Of a stretch of 64,000 bases of DNA, positions 10,747 to 27,167 are shown one piece after another. A program made the position numbers and the translations under genes. The notes under the pieces are model-generated. The model was not told the origin of the DNA and did not search any database. It saw only the letters and a list, made by a program, of their open reading frames with translations. The stretch lies in NCBI RefSeq assembly GCF_014529535.1, contig NW_023503372.1:5002988-5066987 (forward strand), given 5' to 3'. The DNA comes from Bradysia coprophila (Eukaryota; Arthropoda; Insecta; Diptera; Sciaridae). Each line of letters begins with the position of its first letter. The first letter of the stretch is position 1.

Positions 10747-12059
10747 GAAGGTGATAATATTATTCGGTCCATATTCTCTTGCCGTTTCATGCAATTTATT
10801 TTAGATCATTTTTTCATCAACACTTATCCACAAAGCACAGTAGTAGAAGTTTTATGTAAAACATTTTTGTTTGTTAAATAAGCACGGTTGATGTATACCG
10901 AGAAAACTGGGTTAATTAGAATTTTGGTTTTGCATTATTGTAAGTCAAGAAGTTAAAACACATTTTTAAGAAAAACAAATACTTCACACACATAAAAATA
11001 TAACATGTACGGAAATCATCATCGACTTTTCAAGAAGGCGATAAAATATTAGCTTAAAAAACCACGCAAAAAACAGATGATACATTCTTTAAGTATTAGG
11101 TACATTTATGATATCATTGTGTCATGGTTTTGTGTTGTGGCTAAATTTTTTATTGCTGCTTAAAGTAAATTCAAAAATATTTTGTTGTAGCATCCATTTA
11201 CATTATGCATAAATTGTAAACAAACCATGTGAAGTCATAGGGTCAATTTTCAAGAATGTTTAATTTACTTAATTGGATGCTGATTAAAGTTAAACGCGCC
11301 TCAGCAAATTTGCTTAGATAATAATAGCGTCTACAATAGGAGGAGGTGATGATGAGTGCTTTGCTTGTATGAATTTGTGCAATTAGCATGGTGTTCGGCG
11401 AAAAGCGAGGCAAATTTATCAAAAAATCGCGACTGTTATATTAGATCCAATAGGTACAACATCTCAAAAACACCTACTAGTCATTTTACTCAACAATGTG
11501 CGGTAAAGTTATCTTTACCGTCAGCGCTTCAGTAATAGTGCATTAGTTACCTATAAGGCAAACAATGGAAATGTCACTTCTTGTGTGAAATTAACAGATC
11601 CGAGACGAAGCAGAGGTCGTAAAAGAGACAAAATGCCATTTCCATCATTAGTCCGATTGGTATGTAAGTACTAATTTTCAAAAACTTGATACATCGCGTC
11701 AGCATGTAAAATGCAATACTTAGAAATTTTGTTATTGACTGGAAGATCATACCCCATGCCTTTCAAACCTCTCACTAGTTAAAACATCATACTTTCAAGC
11801 AAATACGTAGTCTGCTATGAATAGGTGTTCAGAATGACAGCATTTCCATACGTTTGAAATCTTCAATTGTTTTTGAGGGGAAGGTTATCATAGACTTGAG
11901 AGAGGATTTTATAACGAATTTCAGTAACCTTGAGGATTTCCTTCAAATGATTTTCGATTTACTGTTTTGGTTTTTATAATTTCTTTCATTTGCCAGCAAA
12001 AATGAAAATAGATTTTCATAGATTTTTCTACCGTTTTCCGCTTTTTATCTCCTAATCTA

Positions 12060-12260
12060 TCGCCAAAAAGTTCAGCGACAAAAATAAGCTACGGTCTTTG
12101 AGGTCTTACAGGAAAATGAATGGTAAAATCAATGAAGTAGAAGATTTTGCTTCACGATATCTTGAAGAACAGACGTAACAGATTTAATGAACGTTTGCCG
12201 TTTTGAATACGTTAAAATCCAAATCGTAAAATTACGGTACAACTTGTATTGACTGATTCG
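12060..12260 (+). repeat. Dispersed CATCTGTTATCGA-family repeat, 5'-incomplete copy
   Basis: Reads CAGCGACAAAAATAAGC, then CAATGAAGTAGAAGATTTTG, then GACGTAACAGATTTAATGAA and TTTGCCGT. These blocks recur in the same order in other copies of this family. Confidence 0.5.
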
Positions 12261-12687
12261 AAACGCATTACATTACATTGCGTCTTTGTCGATAGCGACA
12301 GGCAGAACCCCTGAAAGAATTTGAATAAACTTTATTTTTGACGACTTTTTGAGCACACATTTGAAATGACTTTTAAGTTTCTTTCTCTCACAGAATGCCT
12401 GCAGAATCTCAGAATCTTATCATCGATCTAATCTAAGAATTTTATTGCAATTAATGTTAGCGTAGACGCTTTCCGCAATTATACGGCTTGGAATGATAAT
12501 TGGGGTCAATAAAAACAAGATCGACCTGACTCGGATATCTGTTATCTCAAATATAAATCCTCCATTGAATAATGCATATAGATACCTACACTCAAATAGT
12601 AGTAGCAAATTATTATTGTTTTTTCCGACAACGACAACCGCGTTGCTTATTTGCCATCATTATAGGTTTCAAAGAGATATCGATCTT

Positions 12688-12890
12688 CGAACTATCATCT
12701 GTTGTCGACAACGACGACAAAAATCAGGAGTGAGCTATATATTTAACCTCGTCTTATATAGCAAGATAAGTACATGTTGAAGCATATGAAGTAAAATAGT
12801 AGATTTGCTGCTGTCAAAAACGGTTAGATTAAATCAAGTAGTAGATTCGATACTTAACGTCTGTGAATGGTTAAAATTTTGCTTATCGTA
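12688..12890 (+). repeat. Dispersed CATCTGTTATCGA-family repeat
   Basis: CATCTGTTGTCGACAACGAC is followed by GACAAAAATCAGGAGTGAG and, about 90 bases later, ATGAAGTAAAATAGTAGAT, then a TTAACGTCTGTGAATGGTTAA-type end. Same block order as the copies at 17.6, 21.6, 21.9 and 48.7 kb. Confidence 0.55.
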
Positions 12891-15093
12891 GATGTTTAAA
12901 TGATTTGGTTTTGTTGAGAAAATCATCATTACTACATCAACACGAAATTTGTCAGACAAATCCAACTAAATTGTTAAAATCCAATTTTTTACAGTTTGAG
13001 TATTATAGTAACGGACAACTTCAAATCCAATCCAATCCAATTCTATCGATAAATTCCACATCCACAGAAGTTACGATACGTACGTTTTTTGTATGCATAG
13101 TGATGTGTATATCGCGTATGAAATAAATTGGATTGAAATTGATCCTTGTTCTTTATAATTCTAAGTCTGTAGAAACGACAATGTGCACAAACTATCCAGA
13201 ATTTTTCTCCCAATGTTTTTATTCGGAGGACTTAATAGAAATTATGGCAATAAGAGAAAAAACATGTTAATGTTCTTCTTAATCAAGAAGCGAATCAAAA
13301 AAGCGCCAGAAATCTATTCTATAATTGCTATTTGACTAAAAAATGTTGATTTTTTTAGCAGCTATTTATGATTACTATTTCTGAGTCTAAAACTAATATA
13401 CAAAAAAACGACGGAGATTCTTCACTAAACGCCTCACTAATAAACAATAATAAAAAGATTGAAATATTTCTGTTTTTGTATCGCTGAAAAAAAGACTACG
13501 ATCGGTGATCAGTGCATAGAATTATTTTTTTTTGTTTCGCTTTTAAGAATTCACTTAATTTATTTAATATTTTACCACAAAGAAACTACAGAGCGAAAAA
13601 AAAATTAAATAATTTCTATTTTCGTCTTTCAGATTTATTTACACAAAGTTAATATAAAGTAAAATATTTCGACTAGCTAATAAACGGAGATTTTTTGTTT
13701 GTTAAAAGATGTTAAGATGTGAAAAGATTGTTTTTTTCATCAAAATTTTAATTTGGTGTCATTTGATTGATAATACTCACATTTTGAGCTGTCTGTTAAT
13801 AAAAGAAATGAATTAATATTAGTAAATTTGATGTTAGATGGGTCGTCGTATGTTAAATGATTTTTTGGTTCTCGATAATTTTATTTTCATCTGCCCCGAC
13901 TGCATCAATTAATCATCTAAATTTGATTCTCTGGTCATTCTAAACATTTAACTGAGATTACGTCATATACACTCTCGATGAACTATTACTATTAGTGCGA
14001 CAGATCATTAGAAAATAAACTTTAAATTATCACATTCTGATTCGTGAGTGTGGTTTTTTTTATCCGATTAAATTTAATTTCCTTTAATGAGTTGAACTTA
14101 TCCAAACGAAATGTCAACTGCTTCTAATTTAGAACCGTTGAGTTCAAATCGAAACACAAAACGAATTTCGTTTATTTTAAATGTTGATACGGAAGAAAAT
14201 AGAAAAGAAACCAAAAATTTTATTTGCGGCACCAGTCAATAGAGCTGTTCGACGAATGCATTTAAATTGGTTTAAAAAAGAAAACAAAAAAGAAGCGTAA
14301 TTTTGGTTCGGGTTTTTCAGCTTCATTAAAAGCTTATGATGTCCGAGAACAGGTATTTTGATAGTTGGACTGACATTTAACACTCATTATGAGGTTCTAT
14401 TCTTCACAAAATTTACCGTTTTTACTTACAAACAGGGGTGCTCATCGAGAGCTTCTGACAAAGTACTTGTTTCAGTATTTACTGAGGTGGGGAATGGGGA
14501 ATAATATATTTTTCCCGACGCAGGCGAGAAAATAGTCATTTTCTCACCTCGGCTGAAACTTCGGTAGCCTTTGTTGTGAAAAACGTTGTGTTTTTATGCC
14601 GGGAAAAAAGTAGGAAATTTCATCTTTTCGAGTGGCTTGTGGTCATTGAAATGAAATTTCCAACTTTTTTCCTTGGTAAACAAATAACTATTAATAGATT
14701 TGCCCTTGGAAACTCCCTTTCCTCCAAGGATATTAACGTTAAAACTCGTTTCCAGTGGGTCCTCGTGAGTAAAATATACTTAGCAATATTAAATTGTCAT
14801 TTCGACTTGCGTGGTTGCATCCCTTACCTTCGACTCGAGCTGAAAACACCATTGCCATAAAAAAAGTCTCCAGACCCCTAATTAATACACCAGTTACGTC
14901 AAACAATAGGTCAAACATGAGGGGCATACCGAAACTTTCAGGGTCTCCATCGTATGAACATCGACATCGACAATAAGCAATGTCGAGCAAGAACGTCACA
15001 TTCTCTCATCAGATAGAGAGCCAAAATGAAAACAGTTTTTCCCACAGTTATGTCACGTGCTCGTGTGAGCGTTGTCTCACATATATACTTTTT

Positions 15094-15237
15094 CATACCT
15101 AGGACCCGAAAAGTGCGAAAAATACGATTCGTACCACGGACTAAAAGTCTTTTTTAGCAAATTCGATTCCAGACCTCGCCCTCGGCTCTGTCTGGAAACC
15201 TCTTATACGCTAAAAAAGACTTTTAGTCCTAGGTATG
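15094..15237. repeat. Hairpin element with CATACCTAGGAC ends
   Basis: CATACCTAGGAC at the left is repeated inverted as GTCCTAGGTATG at the right. Inside, GACTAAAAGTCTTTTTTAGC pairs with GCTAAAAAAGACTTTTAGTC, and CCAGAC..GTCTGG closes the centre. It is compact, self-complementary and non-coding. Confidence 0.6.
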
Positions 15238-15307
15238 AAATGTACTATTTCGCGCTCGAAGATTGAGAGATCAAATAGTTCAATTTTTCTGTACATGGAT
15301 CACCAAA

Positions 15308-15460
15308 AATATCATCTGTTATCGACAGGAACATCGAAGATTAGCGATAAACTTTGGCTGATGTGGTCTAATATAGGAAAATATATCCTAAAACTATTGA
15401 AGTAATAGATTTTGAAATTCAATTTCTTAAAATCATTTATGTCAAAGGAAGTAACAGACT
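15308..15460 (+). repeat. Dispersed CATCTGTTATCGA-family repeat
   Basis: TCATCTGTTATCGACAGGAA, then ATTGAAGTAATAGATTTTG and GGAAGTAACAGACTCGACAA in family order. The middle is diverged. Confidence 0.5.
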
Positions 15461-16316
15461 CGACAATTATATTGGGTGATGTCGTTGTGACACCAGAAGG
15501 CACCAATGTTAGAGTACTTTTCATAAGACTTTCTGCGGCTTTTTCAGATCTGTTTAGAAGAACTAATGTTCTCGAAACGGTCGATAAAATTGAAAATTTA
15601 GTGTTCGATATTCTCAAAACTAAAAAAAACATTCGGCAAACATTGTCAAAATCGTTTCCGTTTCTTTCTTTACTATAAGACTCGACTCTTTGGCACCATG
15701 CCAGAGGATACTTGAAATGTTATCATCGAATTTAAACATGGAAAGCATTAACACTAAACCAACACACATGTTGTATACTTTGTAGTGGACACAAGTAGTA
15801 TCAAAACGAAGTTATAAACCATAAAGTAATCATAATAAAATATGATTGGGATCTATGAACACAAATAATAAAAAAATTATTTTCAAAAAAAAATGTTTGT
15901 TTCCATTCTATAAATAAATCACACGAAAAATCAGATGAGAAAAATTGTTCTACTCCATACACATTAGCACATTACGTCATCGCATTAGGAATGTACATTA
16001 AATAATTTCAGGTTCAACCTTTATCATTTATATTGCTGAAAAATGAAGTCATCGAAAACTATGAACAAATTAAAATAATCCAGCGATGGACATATTAATG
16101 CGCCAGAATGAGAGAGAAAAAATCAAATGAAAGAAAATTATAATAAATCTACGTGCCAAAGCACATTTTTCATTAATTATAATATATAGCGAATCAGCCA
16201 TCGGGCATTAGGTTTTTATAGAAAAAAAAATCTTCAATTCTGATTCACCAACAATGAATCTATCGATTCAAACGATTCGCCAATATCGTTTTCTATACAT
16301 ACATTTACAAAGTGAT

Positions 16317-16844
16317 TATTTGTCCCGCGTGCAAATAGTCGTCAATACACTATTTGCCCCCTAAGAGAAATTGGTGCAACAGTAGGGAAATGCTTTTGGG
16401 AAACTAAAGCTCAAATGTAGTAGATTTTCGTATGATTCGAGGGCATTTCGTCATAAAATTACTAATGCCAGTTCAATATTACTGAGTTAGCTCTCTGTAG
16501 AGAGTGGAGTAGAGAACGTATAGAGCAAAGAAAGTAATGAAAAAAAGTGTGGTGCCTCTTCATGCCAACGGTGGTTCACTACAAGACGCGTACGGCCTAG
16601 CCTGGTTTTGCAAGAACAAATGAAGGTGGAGGACCATTGAAACTATTAGGTACGTTTTGCAACAGAGACATGTTGATTTTTCTTTGCACAAATTGGAATA
16701 GCCATGAAGTCTTGCATCAGAGACAAGTCGATTTTTAAGAGTTCTAAATTGTCACCAATTATTCTCAGGAGGGAAACATATTGAAGACTATTTACTCCCG
16801 GGGCAAACAGTGGATTAGAGTCTATTTGCACCCGGGGCAAATAG
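16317..16844. repeat. Divergent foldback-like repeat with CTATTTGC..GCAAATAG palindromes
   Basis: At the left, TATTTGTCCCGCGTGCAAATA and CTATTTGCCCCC. At the right, CCCGGGGCAAACAG and CTATTTGCACCCGGGGCAAATAG-type palindromes. The architecture (paired arms of CTATT..AATAG palindromes around a unique centre) resembles the 49.0-50.7 kb element with a different GC core. Probably a degraded relative. Confidence 0.4.
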
Positions 16845-17587
16845 CATCTACCATTTTAGCGGTTTCTATTTATTACATCATAATATTCTCCGCAACGATC
16901 GTCGATTCATGCACCATATGCACGGTAAGATACATATCTCAATGAGATATTATCTCATACAAATGTGTATCGATCAAGAGTGTGTGTAGTGGAGAAGAAA
17001 AAGTTTTTGTTTTAATTGAATTTATAAACAATTCTACGGCCTTGGATGACTTGGACAGGAAATTTATTACTTTTCATCAAGTCATCGTAAGTTTTACGAA
17101 CTTTTTAGGAGCAACACAATTTTGAATTTCGGCCAGCGTGTGGGATATATTTCAACAATTTGTTATAATTTTGATTCGAAACAATGATGAGCTGACTGCA
17201 TTTTACACTATGACTATGATGAGATCAGAATTAATTTGTTTAGATTTAACATTGAAAAATTGTTTTATTGTCACGCTTCACCGATGCCGAGCTGTGCAAT
17301 AAAATATCATTGGCGACTGGCGACATAAATAAATTTAAAAAAAATCCCCCCAGTCATTTCATATATATTATCATGTCTCTAGGCTCATATGAAGGACTTA
17401 TGAGGTCCAATTTCTTATTTTCTTTTATTTTTTTCCTCCTGTTTCTTAAACCGTCTCTTAAATACCCTAAGATTAGAGTCAGCTGAGATGGAGAAAAACT
17501 CAAAGCGGACTTGAAGCTATCGATGTTTCAAACAAATGTATTGCTGTTTTTTCCATTACGTACAAGCAAAATAGAAAAACGTAGAGT

Positions 17588-17770
17588 CATCTGTTAGCGA
17601 TAACGACGACAAAAATAATGGGTGAGATCTATCGAGAGCTTTTTCTTATGTAACAAATGCATGTCACAACATATGAAGTAGAAGATTTTTTATTTGAATC
17701 TTTTGATAATACCTCAAACAAACGAACTAATAGATTTAACGATTGTACAACGACGTGATTCGATTGAATA
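17588..17770 (+). repeat. Dispersed CATCTGTTATCGA-family repeat
   Basis: CATCTGTTAGCGATAACGAC, GACAAAAATAATGGGTGAG, ATGAAGTAGAAGATTTT and CTAATAGATTTAACGATT occur in family order. Confidence 0.55.
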
Positions 17771-20394
17771 AATAAAATTTAATAAAAAAAATCGGCAGCA
17801 GGGCACACGAGTGACGATGATATGGACCGAGGCATGTACGTAAAGGCTTGGAAACAAATTGTTTTACAGAAAAGTTTGTGAACAGAATTAACTAAGGTGA
17901 TGGTGGTAAAAACGGTTCAGTTTAATCAAATTGGGTTGATGACTGGTTCTAAATTGCTTGAACTTTCAATATTCAGAGTCAACAAAACTTCAAGAAAATT
18001 TGGAAACGTTTTACTTCAAAATAGACCAAGCAGTAAATTATTCAATGCCATCAACTACGAACGGTGAAATTTTACAGTCAAATTCTATAGGCAATTTTTG
18101 ACCTCAGCGGTTGTTAGTGATGCAAAGAATCGGAATTTAACCTTTCATGGATGGACGGCACATAATGACACTGGGTATATTTACTCATTCTGTTATTTCC
18201 TGTGATCTAAATTTTGTAAAAAATTTGAACGAAATCTACTACTTCAGTTAGACATAGCATATATGACCATATCTCTGGCTCATCGCTTATTTTCATCGTT
18301 ATTTGTCAATAAAGCTCAAAGATTCGTATAAATTTCCATTATTTTACAATTAACACATTTTGAATCATTGCGTCACTTTACACTCAAGAAAAAATTTTCC
18401 ACCAAAAAATTTCAGTTTTTGCGTCTTGGCTGAAAAAAGACTACACGAAAGTGTACATGTCATCACCTAACAATTAAAATTTACGCCTTAACAAAACCGT
18501 TCTCTTTGAAATCGAAATAGAAAAATTGATTCCTTTCATTCGGGTTCGTTATAAAGCCGGCCGGTTAAATACGAGCATATATAGTAGATCGATACACATT
18601 TGTATGCCCGTATATTGTATTGCATAATTGAAGACGAAGGAAAGTGGAAAAAAAATCGACAGAAAGATTGGTCAAGAATATATTCCAATAGAACTCTTTC
18701 ATCAATTCGTATTATCGAATAAATAAATTAATTTCAAAAATATTCCTCCCAATGGCAAACAAATTATTTCTTCATTCACATCAATTCTATACGCTTCATA
18801 CATTCGATTTTCTTATCGAATTCTCAATCAATACCTTATTCGACACAACGGTTTTATTGGAGAGAATTTTAATTTTTTTAATTTTGAATAAACATTTATG
18901 CATAAAAATTGTATAATAAGTCCCGCATATAGAATCTGCGCAGTTTAAAATGTGAAAAGGCAATAAAAGTTAGTAAATGAATGTTAAGCTTGAAACTAAC
19001 AAAAACCACCCAACAGATGAAACAGTGTTGTTATAAATCTCAAAATATAACTTGAGAGAGGTTTGGTAACCAAATTATAATATTTTTCGCTACTCAACAA
19101 TGTATTCGTGACACAGAATTTTCATGTTGAAAATATTTGAAAAATTTTCCGTTTTTTTATTATTTACAGCACAACATATTGTTAGAGGTGTACAGCAGGT
19201 TTTCATTTCTGTAGCCGAAATTTTAAGTTTTTCATTTTTTTGTTGCTGTTGTTGCTTTAGCACAAATGGTGAAAATGATATCACATAACGAACACACCGC
19301 AAAAATAAGTGATTGAAAATCGAAAATTGAAAAAGATAGAAAAAAAAGTATTCCATTTTCCCATCTAGAAAACCATCTATCAATTTTCCACTATATATTA
19401 TAAAAGCGTCGCATATTTTGTATAATATGAACTATACCTGTGAATCCACTAAACATTTTTCCCGTTTGTGATCTACTTTTCGATTCTGTTAAATTTCCCC
19501 CGTCACTTTTGTTGGAAAACTAAAAATTTTTCCTCCTTTTTATGATACACACAAAAAAATCGTTTAACAATTTCGTGTTGTTAAAATGTAGGACATGAAT
19601 GGTACGCGATATTTTCACGACTAAAACTTGATGTTATTTCTCCTACAAAATTCGCTCCCAAGTTAAACAGAACACACAGTGGAAATACAAAAAAAAACCT
19701 CTTCGGTTTCGTTAAAGTAACAAAACTAAACTCGTTCGTATTCAGCTGAAAATCTTATGCCCTTGCCACTATAGCTGGCTATATATCGTCTCTCTCTCTG
19801 CATAGATGAGGTCATCTAACATAAAAACACAAAATTATTTTTTTTAGTCAACAGCACGAAGCATTGTATCGCATTGATGGAATAATTTACGCTTCATTTT
19901 CGTGGACTGACGGTATGCAATAGTACGGAGTTTACTGTAACTGGTTTCGTTCGATTATTATAGAACGCAGAACATTCTCAATTCTCAATTATACGTTTTT
20001 TTTCTAGATATAACATATACAAGTAGTGTTGACATACACGGTGCTACTTTACTTTTGTTGAGAGCATAGTCGTGGAAATATGTACATATATACCAACCAT
20101 CCACATCTATTATACAATAGGTATATGATGCGAATTTTATACATATCAAAATGTAAATAGAATAAATTAGCAAAAATATTTTTTGTGGCATTTATTTTTG
20201 AGACGACGCACATTGCTATATACTAGGTATGCATTGTGGATATTGAATGAGGAGCTCTGTGAAATGATGAGCTGGATTCTTGCATCGAATGCATCAATGA
20301 TCGATGTGGAAAAAGGACGTCTAAGTTTTGATTTTTATGAATGAAGTAGATTAGAAACGAAACCAACTTAAATGCATTGATATGTTATGCAGAA

Positions 20395-20567
20395 ACGGGA
20401 CGTGTCACATTAGCGAATTATAAGAAAAATGAAATTTCGTTCATTTAGCTTTGTTTCGAATAGGCTTACGAAAAAGAGACTCTAATTGCATCATCAGCCT
20501 ATTCGGAACTAAACTAAATCAATGAAATTCCATTTTTCTTTTAATTCGCTAATGATGCACGTACCGT
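20395..20567. mobile_element. Hairpin element with 72-base arms
   Basis: Imperfect inverted repeat: 20395-20466 pairs with 20496-20567 around a loop of about 29 bases. Shared arm sequence includes CATTAGCGAATTA, AAGAAAAATGAAATT and CGAATAGGCT. Too short to code; looks like a foldback MITE. No clear target duplication seen. Confidence 0.6.
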
Positions 20568-21026
20568 GCTTGCATTTTTAACTATTTATATGACAATCAT
20601 TCTGCGCCATTTGATTGATTGAGTGAAAGGAATTTTTTTTTTAATGTTATTATGACATACCATTATTGTGAGTTTATACCTGGTATTAGATGCATGATGT
20701 CAACAGTTGGTGTTTGCATATTTCATTAAAACGAAACCGAATATTCTGCGGATCGATATAAAAAATGAGAAATGTTTGTTAAAGGTCAGTCTGACGGATA
20801 TATTGGAAAGGTGTGCGTGAGAGAAAGGATGTGCTTTTAAATTATATGTGTTCGTTTGCAGTGGCAGCATTGACCTAATTTTATTATATTATTGTTCAAT
20901 TGAAAGTGCAAATTGTAGAGAAACACGACATGTGGCGCAGGGACATGAATTAAGTTTCAATTAATAAAACCATAACGAATGTTTTCCTATCGACCAAGAA
21001 ACACTGTCTGATGAAAAATGTAGTCA

Positions 21027-21130
21027 ATTGTTATCGACAACAACGACAAAAAGAAACGACAGGTTATTGTTCTACTAAAGTACAACTAAAGAAGTACAAG
21101 ACTTTACATTAACAAAAAAATGGTACCTAC
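21027..21130 (+). repeat. Dispersed CATCTGTTATCGA-family repeat, partial
   Basis: CAATTGTTATCGACAACAAC, GACAAAAAGAAACGACAGG and AAGAAGTACAAGACTTTACA in family order; the 3' half is lost or diverged. Confidence 0.5.
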
Positions 21131-21578
21131 CAGACTAAATCATTGTTATAACGATACACTTTCCGCTTGTAAAATAGTAACGCAACGAACATTCTCATCA
21201 TACTCCCTATTTTGATTTACCATGCAAGAAAATGTTTCCAAGTCAAATCGGTTAGAAAATCATGCTTTACTTGCTTTGATATCTTACCATTATTGGAATG
21301 AAGCTCGGAATAGTTCGACCTAGGTGAAAATCTGTCTGACCGATAGTTCCGGTCGGGTAATTTTACAAAAATAGTTATATCTTCATCCCAACCTTTCATG
21401 AACCGGACCTGATTTTGCTAGCTGTAAATTTTATTAAGAGCTGGTTCTGATACGAAATTTCTTTCAAAATTTCAAGCTAATGTTCACATTATTAACTGAG
21501 TAACTTAGTTATTGATGTGAATTTTAACTTTGGAATGCGTTTCTTCGCTAAAATATTCCTGCATGACCAATTTTATCA

Positions 21579-21755
21579 TCTGACATCGAGTACAACGACA
21601 AAAATAAACGATGCGTTCTGGTTAAGGTGACTTTAGAAGCAAAATGTGTGTCAATAGTAATGAGGTAAAAGATTTTACATCGAATAGTTTGAACAAAAAA
21701 TGTAACAGATCCCACAACGAAATCACTTCATGTTCGCCGTTGATAAACATGTAGT
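21579..21755 (+). repeat. Dispersed CATCTGTTATCGA-family repeat
   Basis: CATCTGACATCGAGTACAAC, GACAAAAATAAACGATGCG, AATGAGGTAAAAGATTTTAC and ATGTAACAGATCCCACAAC in family order, ending TGTTCGCCGTTGATAA. Confidence 0.55.
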
Positions 21756-21857
21756 GCTCAAAACACACGAGGCACAGAAAACGTGCTTAGATCAAAATTT
21801 TCTTTGTTTTTTAGTGCTCACGAAACAAAGACAATTTTGATGGAAACACGTTTTCAT

Positions 21858-22136
21858 CTGTTATCGATAGCAACGACAAAAATAATGACAAGCTCTGGAT
21901 AATATGGTACTTATAGCAAAATGTATGTTTAAAAAATTGTACAAGAGTACAAGATTTGAAATCAACAGATTAAAGGTGCTTTGATCGATGGAAGTTAATA
22001 GACTTGATACAGGGATTCCAGCAATGAACAACAGAGAATTAATTTTCGGATGAATTTTTGTATAGCCAGAAGAATATGTACTAGATTTCTGTCAGTTCAT
22101 TGCTGGTCATATGCTTACCGTCTGTAACAGGTTAAG
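21858..22136 (+). repeat. Dispersed CATCTGTTATCGA-family repeat, near full length
   Basis: CATCTGTTATCGATAGCAAC to a GTCTGTAACAGGTTAAGC end. Closely matches the 48720-48915 copy, including TTTGATCGATGGAAGT and the CTTACCGTCTGTAACAGG 3' end, with an insertion of about 80 bases before that end. Confidence 0.6.
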
Positions 22137-22659
22137 CTATTCCTATTTTGCTAACTTGTGTCTAAATGGAAATTTTGCGCAATAAATGTGAAAATTGTCA
22201 GTTCAAGGCGAAGCTATGCTTGACAACACATCGTATAGCAATTTTACACTTTCATCTAATGAAAATTTACGCACACGAATTGAATGTACAGGACATAAAA
22301 GTAGTAATCAAACTTTTCTAGACTAGATAATCTAGTCACACCAAAATTAATAATCTTCTACGAAACGTATTGAAACGTACCTGTTTTTACCCGACCATGT
22401 TTGTTTAAAAATGGTTCGGCTTGAGTAAAATAAAAGCAGAGTAATTCATTCAACAAGAAACGATGAACGGATAAATGATTCAAAGTAAGCAACTCATTTG
22501 GCAACCAATGATTCCATAACTAAATAAATTTAAATTTGATTTTTTTAGTAGGCTCTGAAGATGACTAATATTACCTAGTTGTTGAAAGCCAAGCTATAAA
22601 ACCAATGAAACTAAAAATCTACTATTGTCCTATCTTATGAATCAATTCTACTCGAAGTA

Positions 22660-22712
22660 GCATGAAAGTGCATTGAAACGCATGACAGCGCATTGAAACG
22701 CATGACAGCGCA
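22660..22712 (+). repeat. Short tandem repeat, about 20-bp unit
   Basis: GCATTGAAACGCATGACAGC occurs twice in tandem, preceded by a diverged copy GCATGAAAGTGCATTGAAA. Confidence 0.6.
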
Positions 22713-23729
22713 AACATTTTCTTTCGATTGCGTTGCGCGACTCGGATTTTTTTTTTTTTTGTTAATTATGACGTTCTAGAGTAGATATAGTTAAGCATCA
22801 GAAAGATAAACGGAATCGAATTCCTGAAACCGATTTTTTTTAACGTGTGTAGGACTACTGCGAACGAAGCACCAGGAGAGAATTTAAAGAAGGGACCTGT
22901 TTGACGGATTTCTTATATAAATGAAGTTTTGAATGTTGGTATAATGCCACTGTGCTCTGCAAAATAAGTGACAAATGACTGTTGATTACACTCGCACTGC
23001 TTCGTTACAGTCATTTTACAAACATTCACACTTACTCACTTACTTGACCTCGGCTCAAATCGAATCAAATGGAAAATGCAGCAAAGTGGAACGAAAAACA
23101 TCTCGTAAATGCGTTTCTACTTAGACGAGCTGCAGTGAGATTCAACATTAAGGTAACACTCTGTCGTTTAGCTGAAGCATAGCACTGAGCCATTTTTTTA
23201 ACGGAAATGAACCCCTATTCTCATATGTAAAATTTCGACGCAGTAGTATTTATACCAACCTTACAAACTTAATTAATATGAGACATTTTGACTTGTCGGC
23301 GACGAGGAGGTAAGGCCGCTCTTGAAAATTCTGTTCTCGAGCTTGGTTCAGTGTTATGGCTGAAGAAATGGCGTAATCTTAATGTTGAATCTCACTGTTT
23401 CTGAAAGAATTACACCAGCTCAGGGTTGCCAACAACGTCCCGATCTATTCTGCTTTTTCAAATATAAAACGTCCATTGTCCATTGAGTCTATGAGGGCAT
23501 ATATTTCGGTATATTGAGACCTAAATAGTTTATAAAAATAATATAAAACCTTAGCGGCTTCCAAAAATGTATCTTTACTTAAGCATACGCATTATATACT
23601 CAATCTAAATTAGAATAAATATTTGCCAGTACAAATGCCACTGTTAGTAATGCTGCTTTTTCGAATTTCTTTCTTCTTTTTGAGTTATTCACATTCTCTC
23701 TGTTAACGAAGTTATTACATAAATCATCC

Positions 23730-27167
<3,438 letters not shown>

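Larger units (their letters stand above)
10747..23729. other. 13-kb stretch without a recognisable gene
   Basis: AT-rich sequence between the giant LEA-like gene and the SFT2 gene. Short open frames here (all under about 100 codons) show no family motif or splice-linked partners. It contains several copies of a dispersed repeat (CATCTGTTATCGA family), two small hairpin elements, a palindromic foldback-like relic at 16.3-16.8 kb and many simple A/T runs. A divergent or small-exon gene could be missed. Confidence 0.45.

Noticed and set aside
10747-10794. Upstream in-frame ATG at 10794 as start of the giant LEA-like protein
   Set aside because: The ATG at 10746 gives a start matching the small LEA-like gene (MI plus basic residues); the extra 16 residues look like 5' leader.
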